DNA of 64,000 nucleotides, taken from NCBI RefSeq assembly GCF_036417845.1, contig NC_089983.1:26161297-26225296 (forward strand). Direction: 5' to 3'. The notes under the pieces were generated by a model. It saw only the letters and a list, made by a program, of their open reading frames with translations. It was not told where the DNA came from and did no database searches. The first letter of the stretch is position 1; each line of letters begins with the position of its first letter. Of the stretch, positions 51,601 through 63,765 are shown one piece after another. The position numbers and the translations under genes were made by a program. The stretch comes from Apteryx mantelli. Lineage: Eukaryota > Chordata > Aves > Apterygiformes > Apterygidae.

Positions 51601-53832
51601 TTTCTATGTTGTATTAAGGATGTAATGATCTAAGTAAAGCTATTGAGAGGAATAAGAATACTTTCTAAGCAAAAATTTTGCTTAGGAATAAAAAATATTG
51701 GCATAAGTGTATATAAATACTTAGATTAGATTTGGCAGAAGAACAGTTATTTGTGGTAGGCCACACACTTATTCAGGGGCAGGTATTATATAATGGCAGT
51801 TCATAGTTATACGCTGGCTGAAAATATCTCTGTAGAGTTTATTTGGGTTTTGAAATCTGTATTAGCAAAATCTATATATGAGCATCCACATTATTAAATC
51901 ATACTTCAGCTGTATCCACTAAAATATATTCATATTAGGACTGTGAGGCAACAGGACTTCTGTGACTTTTTTTTTTTTTTTTAACATTGCAATAGTAAAC
52001 TTCACCACTTAATCAGTCATTTCTTAGTGTTTTGTAGTTGCCTTTCATCGTCTTTCCTGAACTCCTATGTCCAAGTGTTCCTGGGCTGTAAGCTGATCAG
52101 CAAGCATGGCTGGCGTGCCATGTTCCATTCTGCTGTGTGTATCCTCCATTCCAGCAGGATGGTGATCTTTTCCTATTATTGACACGAGTGTGATTCTCAT
52201 TTTGGGAGAAGAGGGCATGAGAGATAATGGAAAGGTGACTGCTAAATGTTGGTTTGTATTCAGCTGCATTTTCATGTTAACAGTTATTGCTGGATGATGG
52301 TGTTTGCAAGGTAACTGTGACTGTTACTGACCTATAGGGACAAAGATTGTTAATATCTTTGAAATGGCTGTGGACTCTTGATTTATGCTGGGACCACCAA
52401 TATTGTACATATGCAAGTTGTTTCCTTCAGCCCTTCAAGACAAACAAAAATAGGTCATTTCAAAGGATATTACTCTCTCATTATGCAATCCTTCATCAAG
52501 TATGGGGAAAACCTGAGTATCTATGTTCAATTTATGAATCGCAGTTTCATTTTATACCCTTATTATTATATTTTAGTGTATTTTTATGTCACATTCCTTT
52601 TGCTATAAACTAGAAGAGATGGTAGCAGGACATCTCTCTATCAACAGGACAATCATGAAAGCAATTAAGTAGATCAGCACCAAGCAGAACAAAGAAACAA
52701 CTGTATTCTAAATAAAATCATTTTTTCCAGCTTCTTTGTAGAGGACTAAAGTTACAAGAAATACATGAAAGCTGAGGTGTTATCAGAGCTCTTCCAAAAC
52801 AAGGATACAGGCAGGTCAGAATGATGAAACTTGGACCAAAAGAAAGAAAAGCATCTGAAGGCATAGTATGCTTCCAAGTTTGAAGAAGGCTGGCTCTAAG
52901 AAAGAGACACTCCATGATTTGGGAGGGGTGTGGGAAGCAGGGTAGGAAAGGAAGCTGAAGAAGTGAGATCTTGGAAACACAGTTCCAGTCAAATTCTAAA
53001 GAATGCCTAAGACGTGAGAGGAAACGGAGACAAGGAGTTTTGTACCTCTGAAACTAAGAAAGTGCTTTCCAGTCAATGGGGCGGACCTTTCTAAGGCAGC
53101 TAAATGATGGGAGACAGAAGCAAAGAGCTTTATCTAGGGAGATGCAGAACACTGCCAGCTTCTGAAGTGAGGCTGATCAACAAAAATGTTAGAAAATGCT
53201 GGTCCAATGTTATGAGTATTTGTTCTAAAAAGTTTATACAAAACTTACTGTTTACTTCAAATATGGCATGTCCCTGAAGACCCAGACTATGAACTTGATT
53301 GATAACTGTGTTAGAGCCTTTAAAAAAGGTTTGTCTCTGGCTACTGATTGAAGACAGATTTATCTGAAATGATGTAAGAAGTTACTACTTACAGCTGTCC
53401 GCTATGCTCCTCTGTGAAATTTTGTTTTCCCCAGAGCATGCCTGAGCATGTGTTTCAGGCTAAGTGAGACACTTAGCTCTGCACCTAAGCTACTGCAATC
53501 TGTCCCATCTTATTAATGGAAACTGCCATCAATGAATTGCCAGTCTACACTAAGGTAAAAGGTTGTACTAGGGTGACTGTGGAACAGAAACATGTACCAT
53601 TCAATTGGAGTGTCCTAGCATTAGCCAGAGGATCCTTGACATGCAATGGAAGAGTAAGGCAAGTGCCTTAATTTCAAGGTCTCTGAGAGGATGAGCAAAA
53701 GCCATTTGGAAGGTCATTGGTGTAACTTGCCTGTTTTGTTTGCCATTACCTGTATTCCCACACTCTCTTCTCCATCAGAGATAACCATCACCTTGAATCT
53801 GTTGGCTGAGCTGGCTAAACTGCTGGCCAGAC
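45616..53832. other. Intergenic, no gene; several small repeats
   Basis: Non-coding. Contains (GCT)6 at 46433-46450, an 18-bp direct repeat at 50173-50190 and 50259-50276, a 21-bp palindrome at 51665-51685 and a T16 run near 51967-51982. A phrase TGGTCATCTAGTCC near 46113 resembles the 3' part of CR1 elements, too short to call. The GC-richer stretch 47960-48560 may be an old interspersed repeat, not identified. Confidence 0.45.
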
Positions 53833-53895
53833 TTGGGCCATACTAGGTCAGACCAAAGACTGATCTAGCCGGTATCCTATCTCCAACAGGCCTGT
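53833..53895 (+). repeat. Probable degraded sauropsid interspersed repeat
   Basis: The phrase GGCCATACTAGGTCAGACCA followed by GATCTAGCC, GTATCCTATCTCC and AACAGG resembles a widespread old repeat of turtle, crocodilian and bird genomes, as I recall it (consensus-like wording: ...GGGTCAGACCAAAGGTCCATCT...). The copy is mutated and truncated. Family name not assigned; a repeat-library search would settle it. Confidence 0.4.
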
Positions 53896-56800
53896 CTGAG
53901 AGCTGTGAGGGAAGGAACACCATATCGGAGCAGACACTGTAGTGTTCACTTACAGCTGAAAAAACTGTAAATGTTTTCCAATTGGAAACCAAAAACCAAA
54001 AGTGGATGCCTAAGTTACAACATGGCAAATCACGTGTTCGCAGATCAGAGTAATACTACACAGTTTGGAATAGGAAGTCAGAAACAATTTTGTAAATTAA
54101 ATTATTGAGGAAAGATTGGATTTTTATAACATAGTAACTGGATTAGTATAATAATAATTGGATTCTTACAATCACCACAGGAACACAAAAATGGCAGTTC
54201 GTAGTTAGAATTTGCATGGAAATCAGAACATTCTGAAATTAAAATCTCCATTACATTTACAACAGTCAATCTAATGTAGAATAGAAACTGTCATCACATT
54301 TTCTCTGGGGATGCAGTGCTAACACAGTATTTCTGAATTGGACTGAGGTAGACACCCACTTGATCATCCTAACAACAGACCTTCATGAGGCAAAACTTCT
54401 AGATTGCTGTTGTAGACTCCCAAAATTGTGTGTATATATATATTTTTAATATGGAATGTCTTCCTGAAGATGTAGACAATATCCCTGTTACCATCTTTCT
54501 ACATGCATAGGTATGATGCACTTTGCTGCTCTAATGAGTGAGTCTACAGGAACATGTCACAGCCCTTTTGAGTGTACTGCACTAACCTCAGCATCCAGCT
54601 AGTTTTACTCTCCATCATTACTGTAGAAAGTGCTGCCTTTAAAGTGGTACAGCTGTCAGCCAGAGTTCTGGAAAAAACTGTAACCTTGTTAAGGTTGCAA
54701 CTTGCTCAAGATCATAGGGAATTCTTTAGTATTTTGTGAATAGTGTCTCTTTTTCAACTATTGTCCATGATTAACTCTCCCTTCCCCACCCTCTAGAAAT
54801 GTAGATGAATAGTATTAAAGTAATAATCAGTTTTATCTGAACACTTAAGTTATGAAGATAATAAATATGTTAAATAAAAATATTGCTGCATGATGTCCTT
54901 TAAAGTTTTGTTTGGTTTTCATTTTACAGCCATTTTGCAAATTATATGTGGCGTATAAAAGCATAGTTTTCATTTTACTTATGTAGTTTATTAGGCAACT
55001 CTACCACAGTTTTTTTCATTCATCAGAACAGACTGTATCTTATCAGGCTAGAAAATAACTTAATATGCATTAGTCTAGGCCCAGAATGAGGTTTGTGGCT
55101 TTTCCTCTGATAACATGTTTTTGAATTCAGTAATCCATATCTCTCAGTACAGTTTTGTAATATCACTGAATAAGGAGAAACTATGTTCAATATGTGAAAG
55201 CAAAATAAAGTCATTGTTACCTTTCATGAAAATATTACAACACCAACATTTTTTATTTTTTGTGCCCTAGAATAGGAACATGAAATGTCTTCGAAAACTA
55301 GCAAGATGCTGCTCTTCCTGGACAGACTTTTAACAAATGGTTAAAATATCTAGACTAAATAGCAAACGATTATTGTTTTAGGCTTCTATGTTGTAATTTC
55401 AGATTCATACCTCACCCACAATCTAGAGGTTAGAGATGAATTATGGTAAAAAAGATAACTTTCTCCCAGGTGTCATCCTAGCCTGCTCAATAGGCTCAAA
55501 GATTTGTAGGATTTGTAGGAAATCCCAGAATAAATCGTGGGCTTATTTGCAGCCAACATTCTTGTAGGATTTTTTTCATGGGTATACAGGTATAGTCCAA
55601 ATTCAGAGACAGAATTCTCTGTGCTTGTAGATTACAGCATCTCCTTCAATGTTTATAGTACTCTTCAAGAGATGAGAAGTATTTCATATTCAGATTCCTT
55701 TCTCATTTTTGGTGGTATGCATAAGCATCTTGATTAATCCACTCTCCAGTGCTGCTGTTCCCAGCACTAAATAAAGTGAGATTGAGACCTAAAGTGAAGT
55801 CTAGACCTCTAGACTACTAGCATTTCCTCTCTTCTAACAGTCTTTTCATGTCTTAGGGTTTCACTTGTACAAAAAATGGGGATAGTGCTAGAACAGTCCT
55901 AGAAAAAACCTAGAAAACCTAGAAAAAGCCCAGTAAATCCCACTCCATGATCTGTCCAGATTTAAGATATCTTCTCTGTTTTTAGTAGTAGTAGTCATAG
56001 TAGTATTTTTATTTTAGATTGCTACTTGCTTTCAGACTGTTATTTTGCTAGGCCAGTGAAAAGTTCAAAGTAGACTTGTCATTTTTCAACTAAAATTTCG
56101 TTAATTGGCAGGTAATTTCTCCTAAGATGGTACCTCTCTTTTCTTGTGATTCTTGTGATTTCTCTCTTTCTGTGATTGCATCTGCCTTTTGCTGTTCTCA
56201 CTATGAAAATCTCTGTACACATTATGCCTATTAGTAATATCATCCATGTTTTAATTAAGAAATTCACTAAAATTGCCAGATCCACAATCTAGAAATAAGA
56301 TACTATTAATAATAGTTCTGAATTCTATGTTTCTAGGTTGCTAAAATCTGGGATATTGCAGAAAGTGATAAGAGATTCTTTATGTCCCCACACCAGTCCT
56401 GACCAGTTTAGTACCAACACTAACTTCATTCACAGTCTCTTACTTTTCTACCCTTCTTAAAGCAGGGCTAGTGAGCACAACACAAACACATGAAAATGAG
56501 TAAATATAAAATACAGAGTATGGTACATATTTAAGAATATCAAGAATTATATATGGTTAGATCCTCTATGGAATTGGATAAATCCACAGTAAAAAAACAA
56601 ATCCAAAAACTATTAAACCCTACCGAACATAATGCCTAAAAATGCTATATTAAAGCATAGTGCAGCTGTGTGACGAGTACCTCTAAATTCCACAGAACTC
56701 AAAGAACACCCTTTAGTTTAGACTGTGCCCTTGAATAGAATTCCTTTTTAACACCAAGTGTATTTATTCCAGAGCCATCCGGTTCCCTCCAAGTGGCAAG

Positions 56801-58385
56801 GACCCAGACAATCCAGGACTGGCAGTGGGCAAAAGTAACTTTATTCTTCTAACCCCCTGGGTTGCACTGAACATCACCTGGTCACAGCAAGGATTGGGGT
56901 CTCTGTGTTTATTCTTTTAGTTCTACAGAACCACTTATTTTTGCAGTTAACAGTGACTTTGCAGTAAATATATGTTCTGGGAAGCAAAAAGCAAAGAGTG
57001 TGTTGGTGGCACAAACCACAAGGTGTTTGCTGTATTACTCTGCCTTAAACATTGTTTTTAATCAAGTAGAGTTGCTGTAGGACTGTTTGACTTCTGCACG
57101 TGTTCTAGCTGTACAATAAGCTATATTTGTGCAGTACTTATATGTTGGAGAGTTGACATTGAGGTGACTGCTTCTCGATATTGTCTTTTTCATTAAACTT
57201 AAAAAACATTTTTAAAATATAATATAGATTGTTAACATTTAAATTATGCACTTCAGTTTAAAATGAGGTTTTCACCATTATGAAAGATTTGGATATAATC
57301 ATTCAACCAGGGAAGACAAACCATGACTCTAAATGCAACTTGAAAACCTAAGTATGTAGGATGAAATGTGATATTGCCAAGAGATGATTTCTAGTTGATA
57401 GAATCAAATGTTTTTAAAGTCCTGTACCAGTTTTTAGTGAAGTGATCATGCTAACAGTAAATTAGTTATAGAAACAGAGATTCATAGTGGGCATTAGTAT
57501 GGTGCATTGTATGATAAGGTATGAAGAACATAAATTAGAAATTTATATTCAGACTTGCAAATTCCTGCACACACACAGCACTGACTTCTGTAGCATATGT
57601 GGACACTGAAGTAGAAGCAGCAGCAGAAGTGGTAAAGATCTTACCAAGTTTTTTTCCTCTTCCAGAGTTCATTTATTTTCCCAGACAGCTGAAACTCAAG
57701 TTATATATATCCTAGAATCAATTATATATACTCCTCTACTGCATGTAGCAAACTGCTTATATCTGCATTGTGCTTATGAACTGGTGAAAAAAACAAATGA
57801 AAGTTAAACTGAACTAGCTGCTAAATAAATATCAACTTTCTGATCATAAACAACTATCAAGTAAAGTTAGAGATTTTTATTTTAAGAAAGGAAGTAAAAA
57901 AGCTTATCTCCTTAAAGATATGATGCCTACACTAAAAAAGTAAACAACAAAATTGTTGCCAAAACATTAGGATGGTGAGAAAATTCAATAAATGGACGTG
58001 CTCCCCCAAAGTAGCCTTTCAGAAGTTTATTGTCTTGTTAAAAGAGCTAGGCAAATCAATCCATCCCTTATTGTTATAGTGAAATAGTCTTGAAGAACAC
58101 TACTTTCAGAGCCTAAAGAGTGGGATATCTTGAACTTTAGAAGGGTGGAAGAGAAGAGGTGTTTATTCCAGTCCTGAAAAAGACACTAATTTTGTTTACT
58201 GAAGTTTGTTATTTAGTGATGCAAAGGATGCAGGGTTGCTCTGCAGTTATTTGTAAGTAATGTATTTACAATCAATGTTGGTTAACTTCAAAATTTGTGA
58301 ATGTATGTCGTAATAATACATTTGCTTCATTCAAAAGTTAAGTAACTGTAATTTTAACCTGAATTAGTTCGTTGGTATTCTTCCA
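53896..58385. other. Intergenic, nothing identified except small repeats
   Basis: AT-rich non-coding sequence. A (TA)n run occurs near 54432-54443 and three short CCTAGAAAA units near 55898-55928. The segment 56760-56950 is GC-richer and could be an old repeat. No credible coding frame. Confidence 0.45.
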
Positions 58386-58488
58386 TTCCCCTTCCCTCCT
58401 TTTCCCCCCTTTCTTCTTTTTTCCTTCTTTTTTTTTCTTTTCTTCTCTTTTCTTCTCTCTTCTCTTTTCTTCTCTCTTTTCTTCTTTT
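58386..58488 (+). repeat. 103-bp uninterrupted pyrimidine tract
   Basis: Every base from 58386 to 58488 on the plus strand is C or T, beginning C-rich and becoming a TTCTTCTCTTTTCTTCTCTC-type low-complexity run. Such tracts can adopt triplex DNA and are prone to length change. Confidence 0.9.
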
Positions 58489-61074
58489 ACCTCTTGATGG
58501 TATATTGTTAGATTTTAACATAGTGAAAACATTTATGTAAGCATGTGACCAGCAAAAACTGAGTATTAATGATTATCGTTACACTAGTAGTAAAACTCTG
58601 AACTGGTATGGTAGTCTTTTCCTCAGCTAGTACATTGGTGCAAAATACCTCGTCATTGAGAAGAAAATTAAGTTGTGGCTATGATTTTGATGTGATTCTA
58701 TATTAGAATTAGTAAAACAGTGTCCATTCTTGTCCCCCAAAAGGATTTTCTTGATGTTCAAGATTAAATTCCTTTATAATCTGATGCTATTCTCACCTTG
58801 ACTCCTTCACTCTGGTGATTTTCAAGTTCTGAGAATTTTATCTTATGGACTTAAAATAAGACATGCTATAAGAACAGTTTTTACTGCCTTCTCTCCTTCA
58901 ATTTTCTTAGCAGGCAAACACTTGATGGTGTCTGTCTTTAATGGTTCAGAGAAACAGAGAGCCTGAGTTAAAGAAAATTTATTTAATTTTTAAGACTCTT
59001 GGTCTGACTTCTATAGCATTCCAGAAGTAATTTTTCATAATTCTAAATGATTCATCTTTTCTTCTTGAAGTCTCTATTATACTGCCAGATATATCCTCTC
59101 AGGAGGATGATTATTATTTATTAAATTGCCATGTGAATTGTAATAAATAAATCCCTATGCATTTACAATGAGTTCCTCTTGAGCATATGTCACCTCTATA
59201 AATCAATATAAGCAAGAACAGACTGGGTAGTATGCCCAACTACCAGTGCTTCTTGAATCCAAAAAGAATACCGATGCTTAGTGCATTTTGCTGGATGCGG
59301 GAAGCTTACCTTTCTAGTGCTCCTTGCTCTAGTGCAGGATTGTTAGGTCAGGAAACAGAAGGCTAAGAAATTTGAACCCGTATCTCTACTTGAAGTGAAC
59401 AGTATTACTCTTTGTGCCTTTATGTTTCTCTTTCACTTATGTTATTATTTCCAGAAGGGTCCAGGTTCTTGTTCAGTTTCCTTACAAGCCATAATCATCT
59501 CAGAAAGCCTTTGGAGATCAAATTCACTAAAAAAGCCTAGACAGGAGGACATCCTAAATAATAGCATCACATATTTTGACAGGGCCAATTTAGGCTGAGA
59601 GAATTGTTGTTTTCTTGCTGAAGGCTTATTTATTTTTTGGCACATTCTTTTAAAGGAACTTAGAAATAAAAAAAAGAATTCTTTTCAGTTTAAGTATTTT
59701 AAAAGACCCACTAAAACAAATTACACATGCAGTTGGGATAAGTTACATTAGTGAAAGTGTTTGATGATGATGTTGGATTTATGATACAAGAAAAAAATGA
59801 TTTAGACACATAATGCAGTCAAAATGTAATCATTATTGACTCAGTTATTTAAAATCTTTTCTTCTGTACAAAATGATGTAATCGGAATAATACTATGAAG
59901 GGGAACTGGTGATCTTGATGCTTACAGCTAGCTAATTATCTTCATTTCATTTACAGCCTAAAATAATATACCTGTTTGTATGCCTGTTTGTTGGAAACAG
60001 CAAATGGGAAAATTCTTTATTCTGCTAACTGTCAGTGTAGCCCTAAATTTGCATGCTATGTTACCTAATACCTCACTTCTACAAATACTGACTCCTGAAG
60101 CCAGTCACACCTCAGAATTGATCTGAGGGTCAAATCTAGTCTTGCATCTGAAGACTGAATAAGCAGGCTTTGCATTCTTGCACTGCTGAAGCAGCAAAAA
60201 TGCATGTTATTATAATAATGATCATTTGTTACACTAAATTCCTATTTATGGTTTAAATAGATCCCTGCATGCAGATTATTTTTCTAGCACAACCGTAACA
60301 TTTTGCAGATGCCTTTAACTTCCCTCTGCTGAGCTCAGCCCCGTTCGCAGTTTCTGCTGGACAGACCAACCGCAGCAGGGTTTCATGTTCCTCTCCTGGA
60401 AGCCGGAGATGGACTCATGCTCATCTGTGTAACAGACTCTGGAGTTCTGCTCTTACCTCCTCAGTCACTGATTCACTGTGCCTGAGAGAGGAAATTACTT
60501 TTCCTCAAGTCTGTTTTCAGTACAGAAAGGATGCAAACATTCACTTTTGTAAAGTACCTTGGATTCCTGACAGAAAGGGACTAAATAACAACCTTTAGGA
60601 TCTGTATAGAATAAACCATGACAGCTGATTGCACCTGTGCTCAGGGTTGCAGTCTTCCTGCCTATCCTGTTCGTGGCTTATTCCCACATGGTGTCACAGC
60701 CTGTGCAAGTAGGAAGGGAACCATCCCTTCTTACTGAGGGAATCATTCCTCAGAGAAAAGATTACACAGAACAGCTGAAAAATTAAAAACTAAATGATTT
60801 TTGTTACTTGTAGTCAGGAGCCAGGCTGCTAGCCCGTGAAGGCCCTGCGCACTCATAGCACAGGAGGTGGTACTGAATCCTGGAAGGATCCATCTTTTTC
60901 AAGTGGATTCCTCAGTCTGGTTTTGCACCTCAGCCACTTAGTGACTTAGTGCCCCCCCCCCTTTTTTTTCTCCCCATCCCATTTCTTTGCCTCATTTCAT
61001 CAGAGGGCACATTTTCGCGGAGATGTTCCTGTGTGTCTGATTTTTTTTTTTTTTTTTGGACTGTTTCCTTCTCT
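58489..61074. other. Intergenic, no gene recognised
   Basis: Non-coding AT-rich sequence ending in a C10T8 run (about 60951-60968) and a T17 run (about 61041-61057). No named repeat or RNA gene. Confidence 0.45.
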
Positions 61075-61245
61075 TTCCAAGGAGCCCCGAGGTCTCCTCA
61101 GCGCTCCCTGCCCAGGCCACCACCAGCCATCCCGACTGCCATGGAAGCTCGGGAGCCCAACGGCTGCCGGCCACCCCGGAGGGACGGAGCAGCACAGAGC
61201 CAGCCAGGAGCCCCCGGAGAAACTGGGCGCTTCGGCTAAAACTTT
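61075..61245. other. Small GC-rich patch in AT-rich intergenic DNA
   Basis: A 170-bp GC-rich island preceded by a polypyrimidine run ending CCAAG, which looks like a splice acceptor. The plus frame through it is open in two phases but shows no family resemblance. It could be a non-coding exon or an old insertion; unresolved. Confidence 0.3.
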
Positions 61246-62689
61246 GACTCTTGGTAACAGCTTTTGCTGTCTGTCCAAATCATAACTGATGGGAAAAGAT
61301 AAACATCAGAATCAGTTATCGCTTCTCTTTTTGTATGTTTGTATTGAGACGGATGTAATTATTTTTATTTTTTTTTAGCCAAGGAGGTAAAATAGTAATT
61401 TATTCTTGATGAAAGAAGCACTAAACATCTATGTTTAAATGTGGACAAAATTATAGGATTTGTGTACATCTTGTGGTGCAGTCATCTTTCCTCTAGATGG
61501 GTAAGACTCATCTGTGTATGTTCTTTTTTTAAATTGGTATATGTTGCTATTGCTGGTTGATTTATAGTAAATGAGTTTGTTACATATGCTTTTTAATTTA
61601 TTAAGTAAATGCAATTACATTTGATTGTAATGTATTTGAATAATGTTAATGGCTTTTTTTATGATGATCTTTGATACCATCAAGATTAGAGACACTGTAT
61701 TAGATTAGGGATGTCTATAACCATGAATGCTTTTAGAATAATTACTGGATACGACACAGAAGTTCTTTTAAGCCCAAAAGCTTCAGAAAGGTCTTTTTAC
61801 TTTTCATGAATTACTAAGTAGAAAATTTTAGATGATCCCACTGGCATCCTTGCAAGCTTAAGCCAGCTTGTAAGTTGCTATTTTAGGTTACTATGAAGTC
61901 TGAATGTGCAAAACTTTCCATTTTTTACTTTGTACTTGTGGCAACCCTTGTTCTGTACCACTGTCCTATGAATTAGCCAAAGCTGGGTTAGCCAACCCAA
62001 GTTAAGATTTCATCTTCTTGTGCCAGTGATGAGAAATGTGCAAGTACAGGCTCGTTGTGTCTCATCTGTCATAGATGGTATCACCTTGAAAACACCTTAA
62101 GCAGCTGGGGCAGCCTAAGTACACAGCTTTGAAAACATAAAAGGGCTTCGAAAAGTTTCCATGGAGAATGCAGCCATCCAAATGAAAAGAACCTGGAAGG
62201 ACATAGGGTCACTAAAGTAATCAAGATACGAGAGACTGAAAATGGTGTTGGCTTTCAACAACTGCTCTCTCAGTCAAACTCCGTCCAGCCACGTGGCAGG
62301 ACACAGGCACAAAGGCTGTGTAATGCCAACGAGCACATAGAGCTGGAGCCCACCCTGGTTTACATGCAAGAAAAGCTCGAAGTTTAATACACTTAACAAA
62401 GGCACACTGCAAAATGCCCATCCTGAAATTCTGCGGGAACTCGTTAAACCGCGCTCTCGTAGCAAAGCAGATACAGTAGGTTTAAGAAGGGAGAACTGCG
62501 GTCTGGACATCCACAGACCGGATGGTCTGATCTCAGCAGCTGGGAGGACTTGGACTAGAGTTATGCAGGCCATGCAAGTACGTAGAAGATATTTAAATAG
62601 TCAATATGATGCACAACTCGCTTTCAGCAAGAGAAGGCGATGCTGGATTAATGGGAGATTACTGACTGACGCACTAGTGGCGAGCACTG
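61246..62689. other. Intergenic upstream of OLA1, nothing identified
   Basis: AT-rich to about 62000, then mixed composition up to the OLA1 CpG island. Only short frames on both strands. Confidence 0.5.
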
Positions 62690-63084
62690 ACGCTCAGAAG
62701 CGTGCCCGGAGCGCTGCGGGACGCGCGGAGCAGCCCCCCTCGGCGCAGGGCCTGCCCCGGGGAGGCCCCGGCCCGAGCCTGCCCGCGCGGGGCCGCCCAG
62801 CGCCGCCACCCGGCGCTGACCTCGGCCGGGGTCGGGCGGGCGCCGATGGGCGTGGAGAAGACGCGCGTCGCGAGACGTGGCGGCGGGCGGGCGCCCGGCC
62901 CCGGCCCCGGCCTCCGCCTCCCGCCCGGCGCCGCCCCCGCCTCCCGCCGCCCCCTCCGCCGCGCCGCGCCCGCGCGAGCGCGAGGCTTCGCCCCCGCCCC
63001 CCGCGCCCGCCACCTCCCTCCCGGCGCGACCTTTCCCCCCGCGGCGGCCCTGGCCAATGGGAGGCCGCGGCCCCGCCTGTTCCG
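62690..63084 (+). promoter_or_regulatory. OLA1: OLA1 CpG-island promoter with CCAAT box
   Basis: GC-rich, CpG-dense sequence starts near 62695 and continues past 63860. A CCAAT box in CTGGCCAATGGG is at 63054-63058 and GC-box-like GGCCCCGCCT follows at about 63069. No TATA box is seen. This is the usual architecture of a housekeeping promoter, with transcription probably starting shortly after 63085. Confidence 0.65.
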
Positions 63085-63157
63085 CCGGCGGCTGCGGCGG
63101 GGCGGCGTGTCCGCGTGCGAGGGGCCCGGCGGCGGCGGCGGCGGCGCGTCCCGCAAG
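63085..63157 (+). other. OLA1: OLA1 non-coding exon 1 (5' end estimated)
   Basis: The proposed 5'UTR exon ends at a good donor, CGCAAG|GTGAAC at 63157/63158. Its start is inferred from the CCAAT box position. The pairing with the acceptor right before the OLA1 ATG is inferred; no transcript data are available. Confidence 0.5.
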
Positions 63158-63664
63158 GTGAACTGCCCGCCCGCCCGCTCCTTCCTTTCTTCCTTCCTTC
63201 CTTTCTTCCTTCCTTCCTTCCCGCGGGGGTCTCGGCTGAGCGGGGCGGCGCCCGCCCGCCCGCTGCTCCGCTGGGTTGCGGCGCGGCGGGGAGGCCCGCG
63301 GCGCGGCGGCAGGGCCGCGGCGGCGGGGGGCCGCCGGGCGCTGGGGCCGGGCGGCGCCGAGGCGGGGGCGGGGGCGGCTGGGGCCGCCGCTGCCTGCGGG
63401 CCGCGCCGTGGCGCCGGTGCGTGCGCGTTTCAGCCGCGCCTCGGGGGGGAGCGGGCGGTTCCGGCTCGGCCGCTCCGGACTGCGGCCGGGGCCCCGGCAC
63501 CGGCTCGGCCCGGCCCGGCCGCCGCGGCTCCCGGGCGGTACTGGGGGCCCCTTCGGCCGGGGGGGCGGCGGCGCGGTCGGGGCGCGGCGGAGCTGCCGGG
63601 CCGGGCGGGAGGAAGGAAGGGGGCTCGCCCGGCGGCGTTAACGTGCTCTGCTCTGTGGTTTCAG
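63158..63664 (+). other. OLA1: OLA1 intron 1 (proposed) with CTTT/CTTC microsatellite
   Basis: GC-rich intron between the proposed donor and the strong acceptor GTGGTTTCAG at 63655-63664. A pyrimidine-only tract of CTTT/CTTC units spans about 63178-63222. Long open frames running through here into OLA1 are compositional: the in-frame sequence upstream of the ATG is intronic. Confidence 0.6.
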
Positions 63665-63765
63665 ATGCCCCCGAAAAAGGGAGGTGATGGGGTTAAGTCG
63701 CACCCGATTATCGGAAGATTTGGGACGTCCCTGAAGATCGGGATCGTCGGGCTGCCAAACGTCGG
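63665..63765 (+). CDS. OLA1: OLA1 first coding exon (partial gene)
   Basis: OLA1 is a cytoplasmic Obg-like P-loop ATPase of the YchF family, about 396 aa in vertebrates, with roles in translation and stress control. The exon reads [20 protein letters not shown], then [13 protein letters not shown], and leaves GG of a glycine codon at the donor GG|GTAGGT. GLPNVG is the start of the G1/P-loop; the following KS must come from the next exon, beyond the window. The ATG directly follows a strong splice acceptor TTTCAG, so no upstream in-frame extension is likely. V10 and the SH at 12-13 differ from the human protein as I recall it. The gene is cut off by the window end. Confidence 0.96.

Noticed and set aside
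8708-60054. Scattered single octamers (for example near 8709, 38465 and 60047) as POU enhancers
   Set aside because: Isolated octamers occur by chance in AT-rich DNA; only the trio at 25.2-25.8 kb is clustered.
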